Shown in pieces: positions 1 through 4,737 of a DNA stretch of 6,184 bases. Made by a program: the position numbers and the translations under genes. Below the pieces are notes generated by a model that was not told the origin of the DNA, did no database searches, and worked only from the letters and a program-made list of their open reading frames with translations. Source of the stretch: an uncultured Oscillospiraceae bacterium. GTDB taxonomy: Bacteria; Bacillota; Clostridia; Oscillospirales; Oscillospiraceae. The stretch lies in contig CAAGIE010000113.1 in assembly GCA_900769835.1 (NCBI GenBank), forward strand, positions 1 through 6,184. The letters run 5' to 3'. The stretch's first letter is position 1, and every line of letters begins with the position of its first letter.

Positions 1-1330
1 GGGAGTCTCTGCCCTGAATGGCAGAGCCGGCAGCGGAGTCACCCTCGACGATGTACAGTTCGCAGAGGCTGGGGTCTTTTTCGTTGCAGTCCTGGAGCTT
101 ATCGGGCATACCGCCGGACTCAAGACCTGTCTTGCGACGGGCGTTTTCGCGGGCCTTGCGGGCGGCTTCTCTTGCACGGTTGGCAAGCATTGCCTTTTCC
201 AGAATGATCTTGGCTGTCTGGGGATGCTCCTCGAAATAGGTCGCCAGCTGATCGCCCATGATCTGCTCCACCAGGGTGCGGATGTAAGCGTTGCCCAGCT
301 TTGCCTTGGTCTGGCCCTCAAACTGGGCGTCGGTCAGCTTCACGGAAATGATAGCGGAGATACCCTCACGGCAGTCCTCGCCCGAAACCTTGTCGTCACC
401 CTTAATGATGCCGTTTTTCAGACCGTAGTTGTTCAGCACACGGGTCAGCGCAGTCTTAAAGCCGGTCTCGTGCATACCACCCTCGGGGGTGCGCACGTCG
501 TTGGCAAAACTCTGGATGGTCTCATTAAAGCTGTCGTTGTACTGGATGGCGATCTCCGCAGATGCGTCGCCCTTACTGCCGGAAATGTAGATCACATCGT
601 TATGGATCACGGTCTTTTTCCGGTTGGTCCAGCTGACGAACTCCCGAATACCACCCTCGTAGCACATGGAATCGGTGAGAACCTCTTCCTCACGGGCATC
701 GGTGATGGTGATGGACAGACCGGCGTTCAGGAACGCTTCCTCACGCATACGGTCGTGGAGAATGTCATAGGAATAGATCACATCGTCGAACATTTCCGGA
801 TCGGGCTGGAAGGTGACCTCGGTGCCGGTCTTGTCGGTGGTGCCTACGATCTTCATTTCCTGGGTGATGTGACCACGGGCAAATTTCATTTCATAAATAT
901 TGCCGTTTTTATGGACTCTTGCGGTCAGGCTCTCGGACAGGGCATTTACAACCGATGCGCCCACGCCGTGCAGACCGCCGGAAACCTTATAGCCGCCACC
1001 GCCGAACTTACCACCAGCGTGAAGCACGGTGAAAACGACCTCCAGAGCGGGCTTGCCGGTCTGGGGCTGGATATCCACGGGGATACCACGGCCGTCGTCG
1101 GTGACGGTGATGGAGTTGCCGGGGTTGATGGTTACAGTAATGTGCTTACAGTAGCCTGCCAGCGCCTCGTCGATGGAGTTGTCCACGATCTCGTACACCA
1201 GATGGTGCAGACCGGACGTGGAGGTAGAGCCGATATACATACCGGGTCTTTTGCGGACGGCTTCCAGACCTTCCAAAACCTGGATTTGTTCGCCGCCATA
1301 TTCCTGGGTTACCTTGGTTTCTTCACTCAT
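1..1330 (-). CDS. gyrB: DNA gyrase subunit B, 5' part (C-terminal part beyond window)
   Basis: GyrB is the ATPase subunit of the A2B2 gyrase that introduces negative supercoils. The reading frame is open from the ATG at 1330 to the window edge and gives 443 codons, roughly the first two thirds of a usual 630-650 residue GyrB. The GHKL ATPase domain comes first: the N-terminal GLEAVRKRPGMYIG (21-34), E47 and N51 in YEIVDNSIDEA (catalytic Glu and Mg-binding Asn), D78 in VTDDGRGIPV, and the ATP lid GGKFGGGGYKVSGGLHGVG (106-124). The transducer domain follows, and the TOPRIM domain begins near the cut with EGDSAAGSAIQGRDS (429-443), whose E429 and D431 start the metal site. Two positions differ from the forms I know: K141 where E. 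coli has R136, and A434/I438 in the TOPRIM motif. The start is fixed by AAGGAG 8 nt upstream. It is last in the dnaA-dnaN-yaaA-recF block, and gyrA would be expected next. ParE is excluded mainly by context. Confidence 0.97.
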   Translation of the reverse strand, partial: MSEETKVTQEYGGEQIQVLEGLEAVRKRPGMYIGSTSTSGLHHLVYEIVDNSIDEALAGYCKHITVTINPGNSITVTDDGRGIPVDIQPQTGKPALEVVFTVLHAGGKFGGGGYKVSGGLHGVGASVVNALSESLTARVHKNGNIYEMKFARGHITQEMKIVGTTDKTGTEVTFQPDPEMFDDVIYSYDILHDRMREEAFLNAGLSITITDAREEEVLTDSMCYEGGIREFVSWTNRKKTVIHNDVIYISGSKGDASAEIAIQYNDSFNETIQSFANDVRTPEGGMHETGFKTALTRVLNNYGLKNGIIKGDDKVSGEDCREGISAIISVKLTDAQFEGQTKAKLGNAYIRTLVEQIMGDQLATYFEEHPQTAKIILEKAMLANRAREAARKARENARRKTGLESGGMPDKLQDCNEKDPSLCELYIVEGDSAAGSAIQGRDS

Positions 1331-1338
1331 AATCAAAA

Positions 1339-1344
1339 CTCCTT
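1339..1344 (-). promoter_or_regulatory. gyrB ribosome binding site overlapping the upstream stop codon
   Basis: AAGGAG on the minus strand lies 8 nt before the gyrB ATG. Its first two bases are the last two bases of the TAA stop (1343-1345) of the DUF559 gene, so a ribosome ending there stands on the gyrB initiation site. Translation of the two genes may therefore be coupled. This is inferred from spacing only. Confidence 0.8.
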
Positions 1345-1702
1345 AATTTAGAGTTATTCGCTCTTTTATCGCTTCATCAATTACAGAACAAACACTATAA
1401 AAATTTTTATCTATATCTGTATTATAAAATCTTAAAACCTTCATTCCTAAAGATTCAAGATACTTTGTTCTTTCTGCGTCTTTTTTATTTGCTTTCTCAG
1501 TTATATGTCCGCTACCATCTAACTCAATAATGATTCTTCCTTTACTGCAATAAAAATCTGCTATATAAGGACCAATCACTTTTTGCCTTTGCACACGGGG
1601 TTTATAACCTCTTAAGAATTGATACCACAATTTTTGTTCCCAGGGGGTCATATTTTTCCGTAATGCCCTTGCAAGTTTTACATTGTTGTGGTCGTAGTAC
1701 AT
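1343..1702 (-). CDS. DUF559 endonuclease-like protein (Vsr/PD-(D/E)XK-type fold)
   Basis: A 119-residue protein matching the DUF559 family, small single-domain proteins related in fold to very-short-patch-repair (Vsr) and restriction endonucleases. No cellular role is established for the family, as far as I know. Visible family marks are MTPWEQKLWYQFLR (18-31) with E22, RVQRQKVIGPYIADFYC (36-52) with D49, IIIELDGSGH (57-66) with E60, D62 and H66, DAERTKYLESLGMKVLRF (75-92), and the closing NTDIDKNFYSV. D49, E60 and H66 are likely active-site residues, so it looks intact. I chose the ATG at 1702 with a weak GGAAGG 10 nt upstream; a longer frame from a TTG at 1759 would start inside the neighbouring hairpin repeat. 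The gene sits between recF and gyrB, where the conserved block normally has nothing or a DUF370 gene. Its GC content is about 32% by hand count of 1381-1680, far below its neighbours, which suggests horizontal acquisition. Confidence 0.85.
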   Translation of the reverse strand: MYYDHNNVKLARALRKNMTPWEQKLWYQFLRGYKPRVQRQKVIGPYIADFYCSKGRIIIELDGSGHITEKANKKDAERTKYLESLGMKVLRFYNTDIDKNFYSVCSVIDEAIKERITLN

Positions 1703-1731
1703 TCCATTACAACCTTCCGCAGTTCTTATTC

Positions 1732-1836
1732 GCCCCCTCTCTGAGGGGGCTGTCTGCAAAGCAGACTGGGGGAGTGTCCTCCATCTGATACGACACTCCC
1801 TCCGCCCCTTCGGGGCACCTCCCTCAGAGAGGGAGG
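1732..1836. repeat. Composite palindromic repeat: five consecutive hairpins with inverted ends
   Basis: Five perfect stems follow one another: 1732-1739/1743-1750 (8 bp, 3-nt loop), 1752-1757/1761-1766 (6 bp, loop AAA), 1770-1778/1792-1800 (9 bp, 13-nt loop), 1804-1808/1812-1816 (5 bp, loop TTC) and 1818-1825/1829-1836 (8 bp, loop AGA). The outer hairpins are also inverted copies of each other: CCCTCTCTGAGGG at 1735-1747 and CCCTCAGAGAGGG at 1821-1833. The unit therefore has 13-bp terminal inverted repeats and could also fold end to end. No T-tract follows a stem on either strand, so it is not a standard Rho-independent terminator. It resembles dispersed repeats I recall from gut Oscillospirales genomes, which would make it a REP- or MITE-like element. 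Only one copy is visible here, so dispersal cannot be shown. Confidence 0.8.
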
Positions 1837-1857
1837 GATTGGTGCTTCAAATACTTG

Positions 1858-2958
1858 TTAACCTATCACTTCTCCGTGGCTGATTTCAATGGTTTTACCT
1901 AACTTTGTAAAACGGCCGGGTTCGCAGCAGGTGATAAATACCTGACCGTCTGTGATCTGATTCAAAATAAAGTCCTGCCGGCTGGGATCCAGTTCACTTA
2001 AAACATCGTCCAACAGGAGAACGGGGATCTCGCCACTTTCCTTTTCCATTAACTTCCGCTGGGCAAGTTTCAGGCTCACCGCCGCGGTACGCACCTGACC
2101 CTGAGAGCCAAAATTCTTCAGGGAAAGACCGGAAAGGGTTACATCAAAATCGTCCTTATGGGGACCGGTCAGGCATTGGGCGCTTTCCAGTTCCGCCCGA
2201 TAATGGCTCTCCAAATGCGCCCGTAAATCATCGGTAAGGGTGGCCACCGGCGCAAAGGGATCGGTCACCGTGGAAACGGTTTTGTATTCCAGGTCGAAAC
2301 ACTCCCGTCCACCGGAGAAATGCTCGTGGTACACTTTTGCTTCTCTGCAAAGCCCCTCATAAAAGCGGGCACGGTAGGAAATCAGCAGTGCGCCAAGTTG
2401 ACATAACTTTTCGTTATATTCCGGAAGAATATCTAAAAGGGCGGGGTTTTCGTAGCGACCTTTTAAGATTTGTGCTTTCTGGTCAATGACTCTCTGGTAC
2501 TGGGTCAGCGCCGCCTCATAGTTGGGACGCAGTTGACATAATACATTATCACCCATTCGGCGGCGGTTAGACGCGCCGGTTTTCAGCACCATCAGATCCT
2601 CGGGGCAGAACAGCACCGACTGCAACACACCGTGTATGTCAGCGGTGGACTTTTTCTTCACACCGTTGCGGTAAAGTTGGCGGGGTCTGCCGTTGAAAAG
2701 TTGCCATCGCAGAGTCTGGTTTCGCTCCTGAGAAAACACGCTGCCCTCGATTTGGGCATAGTCCTCCCCCAAGGCGATCAACTCCGCATTTTTCTGGGTA
2801 CGGAAACTCCTCCCGCTGCCCAGAAATGCCACTGCTTCCAGCAGATTTGTCTTTCCCTGGGCATTGTCACCCACCAAAAGGTTCACGCCCGAGTCAAATT
2901 CCAGAGAAATTTCCCGATAATTCCGGTAATTTTCCAGTGCGATATTACAAAGATTCAT
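1858..2958 (-). CDS. recF: DNA replication/repair protein RecF
   Basis: RecF is an SMC/Rad50-like ATPase that binds gapped DNA with RecO and RecR and helps load RecA at single-strand gaps. The 366-residue product is of normal family length. It shows the N-terminal NYRNYREISLEF (10-21), Walker A GDNAQGKTN (30-38), the family RRR motif at 132-134, LTGPHKDDF (263-271), the ABC signature FGSQGQVRTAAVSLKLAQ (283-300), Walker B VLLLDD (313-318) with D317/D318, and the D-loop SELD (321-324). All ATPase motifs are intact. The residues after RRR read MGDNVL, where relatives more often have a FLD-type sequence; the segment then continues as the usual CQLRPNY. The ATG lies inside the last codons of yaaA (14-bp overlap), and no strong Shine-Dalgarno sits at the usual distance, so reinitiation after yaaA is likely. 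Downstream, the palindromic repeat begins 21 bp past the stop. Confidence 0.97.
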   Translation of the reverse strand: MNLCNIALENYRNYREISLEFDSGVNLLVGDNAQGKTNLLEAVAFLGSGRSFRTQKNAELIALGEDYAQIEGSVFSQERNQTLRWQLFNGRPRQLYRNGVKKKSTADIHGVLQSVLFCPEDLMVLKTGASNRRRMGDNVLCQLRPNYEAALTQYQRVIDQKAQILKGRYENPALLDILPEYNEKLCQLGALLISYRARFYEGLCREAKVYHEHFSGGRECFDLEYKTVSTVTDPFAPVATLTDDLRAHLESHYRAELESAQCLTGPHKDDFDVTLSGLSLKNFGSQGQVRTAAVSLKLAQRKLMEKESGEIPVLLLDDVLSELDPSRQDFILNQITDGQVFITCCEPGRFTKLGKTIEISHGEVIG

Positions 2959-3196
2959 GATTGCAAATTACATACTCTTTCCCCATAAAGGTGAAGCGAT
3001 CACCGGGGTAAAGTTTTTTGCCGCGCATAGTGCAAATTTCGCCGTTTACTTTGACATTTTCTTCCAAAATCACGATTTTCGCCTCGCCGCCGGTAGAAAC
3101 GGCGTTGCTGAATTTCAGCGCGGCTTCCAATTTAATAAATTCTGTGCCGATGCATACCTGCTCTGCGTTGTCTTTTCTTTTAACAGAAACTTTCAT
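2945..3196 (-). CDS. yaaA: Small S4-domain RNA-binding protein, YaaA/RlbA type
   Basis: An 83-residue protein of the S4-like family encoded between dnaN and recF in most Firmicutes (B. subtilis YaaA, also called RlbA). The S4 fold is seen in FIKLEAALKFSNAVSTGGEAKIVI (20-43), followed by the strand and turn VKVNGEICTMRGKKLYPGDRF (48-68), the typical RNA-binding core ending in GD. The family is linked to ribosome assembly by association; its precise role is inference. I chose the ATG at 3196 because GGAG stands 6 nt upstream. Another in-frame ATG at 3208 would add MENF, with the GGAG then lying inside the coding region. A longer frame would run back through repeat sequence and is not credible. 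The end overlaps recF by 14 bp. Its 5' side is separated from dnaN by a repeat region, unusual for a co-transcribed block. Confidence 0.92.
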   Translation of the reverse strand: MKVSVKRKDNAEQVCIGTEFIKLEAALKFSNAVSTGGEAKIVILEENVKVNGEICTMRGKKLYPGDRFTFMGKEYVICNHESL

Positions 3197-3227
3197 AAAG
3201 TTCTCCATTCGGTAACGATCTGAATAG

Positions 3228-3380
3228 TTGACAATTGACAGTTTTTTATTGTCATTGCGAGGGCAACTTGTTGCCCGTGGCAATCTCACGAACAATGCCT
3301 CTTTTTAGGGGCGTCGAGGTCGCCGCCCCCTATAATGTTTCACCGAAGGTGCGGTGCTTGCCCTTATATTGTCAATTATC
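3228..3380. repeat. Composite palindromic repeat region between dnaN and yaaA
   Basis: Several palindromic modules lie side by side. First, TTGACAATTGACA (3228-3240) contains a tandem TTGACA. Next comes an imperfect hairpin at 3254-3284 with stem ATTGC/GCAAT outside and GGGCAAC/GTTGCCC inside. Then a hairpin GGGGCG (3308-3313)/CGCCCC (3324-3329), extended outward by TA/TA with one bulged C. Then a short CACC-GAA-GGTG stem at 3341-3351. The region is bounded by AATTGACA (3233-3240) and its inverted copy TGTCAATT (3370-3377), so 145 bp lie within an inverted repeat. The GTCATTGCGAGG...GTGGCAATCTC core resembles a repeat I recall as widespread in clostridial and other genomes. No good open reading frame with a ribosome binding site is seen here. 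Lacking T-tracts on the minus strand, it is unlikely to stop dnaN transcription fully. Confidence 0.7.
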
Positions 3381-3385
3381 TATTA

Positions 3386-4495
3386 TTAGTTGCTCTTAAT
3401 ACGTACGGGCAGAACCATGTAGGAATAGTCCAGTTTTTCGTCAGCGGGGGTCAGCACGATGGGGCTCAGGCTGTTGGTCAGTTCCAGCACCACTTCCTCG
3501 CTGGGAATGGCCCGCAGGGCATCGATCAGGTAGCGGGCATTGAAGCCGATCTCCAGATCCTTGCCGTCACCGGCAATGGAGCAGCGATCCTCTGCCGCGC
3601 CGATGGTGGTGTTAGTACGCAACTGCAGCAACTGGTTGGAGAACACACAACGCACAGGGCTCTTCTGCTTTTCGGAAACGATCAGACCCACGCGCTCAAA
3701 AGCGGTCTGCAGTTCTGCGGTGTTGGCCGCCAGTTTAATAGGACTGTTGGTGGGAACGACCTTCTTCCAATCCAGGAACTCACCGTCCAGCAGACGGCAG
3801 GTCAGAGTAGCGGGACCGAAGTTGAACAGAATATGACGGCTGCCCAGAGTAAAAGTCACATCCTCGTCACTGTCCTGCAGGATCTTTTCCACTTCCTTCA
3901 GGCCCTGACCGGGGATCACGAACTGCAGATTCTTGCCGGTTGCTTCTTCCATCTTGTAGGTTCTTCTTGCCAGACGGAAGCCGTCCACTGCGATGGCAGA
4001 GAGTTTGTCGCCGTCCATCTCAAACTTGACGCCGGTATGGATGGGACGACCCTGATTCTCGCTGACTGCGAAGATGGTGCCGCTGATCAGTTCCTTCAGA
4101 GCAGACTGGGGCAGTTTCATCAGGCGGCCGGCGCCGATATCCGGCAGTTCGGGATAATCCTCGGAGGACTCTGCGGAAATGGTGAAAGCAGAGTAGCCTG
4201 CGCGGATGGATACCTTATAATTCTCATCCACCACCACTGTCACGGGGCCCTCGGGCAGACGGCGCACGATATCACCGAACAGTTTTGCAGGCAGAATGCA
4301 ACTGCCCTCTGCGGCAATATCTGCTTCCACCTCATAAGTGATGGCAGTTTCCATATTGTAACCGGTAAGGGTCAGGCCGTTGTAGGCTTTGCAAAGAATA
4401 CCCTCGATGGCGCTCATAGCGCTCTTGGAGGCAACGGTACGACCTGCGATATTCAGGCCATTGACCAGCATACTTTTTTCACAAGTAAAACGCAT
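3386..4495 (-). CDS. dnaN: DNA polymerase III beta subunit (sliding clamp)
   Basis: DnaN forms the ring-shaped dimer that tethers the replicative polymerase to DNA and serves as a docking site for repair and initiation-control proteins. The 369-residue product is of normal length (about 365-380) and covers all three clamp domains. Landmarks are the N-terminal MRFTCEKSML, ESSEDYPELP (109-118), AVDGFRLARR (169-178), LLDGEFLDWKKVVP (235-248), GFNARYLIDAL (317-327) and the C-terminal SYMVLPVRIKSN (358-369), the family's conserved ending that helps form the peptide-binding cleft. The ATG at 4495 is supported by AGAGG 8 nt upstream; a longer frame to 4630 would run through oriC and is rejected. oriC lies immediately upstream, as in other Firmicutes, and the AT-rich unwinding region ends about 20 bp before the start codon. 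Nothing suggests damage or transfer. Confidence 0.98.
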   Translation of the reverse strand: MRFTCEKSMLVNGLNIAGRTVASKSAMSAIEGILCKAYNGLTLTGYNMETAITYEVEADIAAEGSCILPAKLFGDIVRRLPEGPVTVVVDENYKVSIRAGYSAFTISAESSEDYPELPDIGAGRLMKLPQSALKELISGTIFAVSENQGRPIHTGVKFEMDGDKLSAIAVDGFRLARRTYKMEEATGKNLQFVIPGQGLKEVEKILQDSDEDVTFTLGSRHILFNFGPATLTCRLLDGEFLDWKKVVPTNSPIKLAANTAELQTAFERVGLIVSEKQKSPVRCVFSNQLLQLRTNTTIGAAEDRCSIAGDGKDLEIGFNARYLIDALRAIPSEEVVLELTNSLSPIVLTPADEKLDYSYMVLPVRIKSN

Positions 4496-4514
4496 TTTGA
4501 AAACCTCTTTTCTG

Positions 4515-4550
4515 TAAAATAAAAGAATATATAAATAAATAGATATTATA
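4515..4550. other. AT-rich DNA unwinding element
   Basis: This 36-bp stretch contains only two G and no C, lies directly beyond the DnaA-trio and ends about 20 bp before the dnaN start codon. It is the likely site of first strand opening and helicase loading. It also supplies the 5' leader of dnaN. Confidence 0.75.
4545..4550 (-). promoter_or_regulatory. Possible -10 box of a dnaN promoter
   Basis: TATAAT on the minus strand, about 50 bp upstream of the dnaN ATG, matches the sigma-A -10 consensus. No convincing -35 hexamer stands 16-19 bp upstream, where the trinucleotide run lies, and a TATAAT can arise by chance in such AT-rich DNA. dnaN may be transcribed from the dnaA promoter instead. 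Confidence 0.3.
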
Positions 4551-4552
4551 GG

Positions 4553-4573
4553 TAGTTGTAGTTGTAGTAGTAG
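4553..4573 (+). promoter_or_regulatory. DnaA-trio element
   Basis: Seven in-phase trinucleotides on the plus strand, five TAG and two TTG, read 3' to 5' as GAT GAT GAT GTT GAT GTT GAT from the DnaA box at 4581-4589 towards dnaN. The DnaA-trio is the repeated 3'-GAT-5' motif next to DnaA boxes on which DnaA forms a filament on single-stranded DNA to open the origin (shown in B. subtilis). Polarity and position fit. The 7 bp between trio and nearest box are AT-rich rather than GC-rich, and the two TTG units depart from the consensus. A further out-of-phase TAG sits at 4549-4551. Confidence 0.75.
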
Positions 4574-4691
4574 AAAAATATGTGGAAAACCGAAAAATGC
4601 TTTAGGGCGACAACGGCTTTTTTTCCACAACCGTATCTGTGGAGAAGTTCTTGTTTTCCACAGGGAAAAATGCCCCGTTTTTTCATCTTAT

Positions 4692-4700
4692 TTATCCACA
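4692..4700 (+). promoter_or_regulatory. DnaA box, perfect consensus
   Basis: TTATCCACA matches the high-affinity DnaA box exactly, 38 bp downstream of the dnaA stop codon, in the opposite orientation to the other perfect box at 4728-4736. The pair encloses two weaker boxes and is likely the first point of DnaA binding. Confidence 0.9.
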
Positions 4701-4727
4701 AAAATTCTCTCCACAATCCACAACCTC

Positions 4728-4736
4728 TGTGGATAA
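4728..4736 (-). promoter_or_regulatory. DnaA box, perfect consensus, abutting the dnaA stop codon
   Basis: TTATCCACA on the minus strand, separated by a single base from the dnaA stop codon (4738-4740), so the origin begins immediately after the gene. It faces the perfect box at 4692-4700. Confidence 0.9.
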
Positions 4737-4737
4737 A

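Larger units (their letters stand above)
4515..4736. other. Chromosomal replication origin oriC (dnaA-dnaN intergenic part)
   Basis: The 242-bp gap between dnaA and dnaN has all the parts of a Firmicutes origin in the usual order. Next to dnaA are DnaA boxes (consensus TTATCCACA). Perfect boxes: 4692-4700 (+) and 4728-4736 (-). One mismatch: 4581-4589 (-), 4621-4629 (+), 4638-4646 (-), 4654-4662 (+). Two mismatches: 4707-4715 and 4714-4722 (both +). Towards dnaN follow a TAG/TTG trinucleotide run (4553-4573) and an AT-rich stretch (4515-4550). The region together with the boxes upstream of dnaA would make a bipartite origin of the B. subtilis kind. The assignment is by motif and gene context; activity is inferred. 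Confidence 0.92.

Noticed and set aside
224..1351. Long plus-strand open frame opposite gyrB
   Set aside because: It is antisense to the well-supported gyrB frame, shows no recognisable domain, and its length follows from gyrB codon bias. The same applies to the plus-strand frames opposite dnaN (3335-4522) and dnaA (4639-6042).
1703..1759. N-terminal extension of the DUF559 protein from a TTG at 1759
   Set aside because: The added residues are encoded by the hairpin repeat, the TTG lies within a stem-loop with no ribosome binding site, and the family domain begins after the ATG at 1702.
1732..1836. Rho-independent terminator between recF and the DUF559 gene
   Set aside because: Strong stems are present, but no stem is followed by a T-run on either strand, and five hairpins in series with inverted ends fit a repeat element better. 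Partial attenuation is not excluded.
1331..1857. Target-site duplication around the DUF559-repeat cassette
   Set aside because: TCAAA occurs near both ends (1333-1337 region and 1847-1851 region), but the match is short and AT-rich, and the cassette borders are not defined.
3197..3295. Extended yaaA start from a TTG at 3295
   Set aside because: The extension runs through palindromic repeat sequence, while the ATG at 3196 has a good GGAG at 6 nt and begins at the normal family N-terminus.
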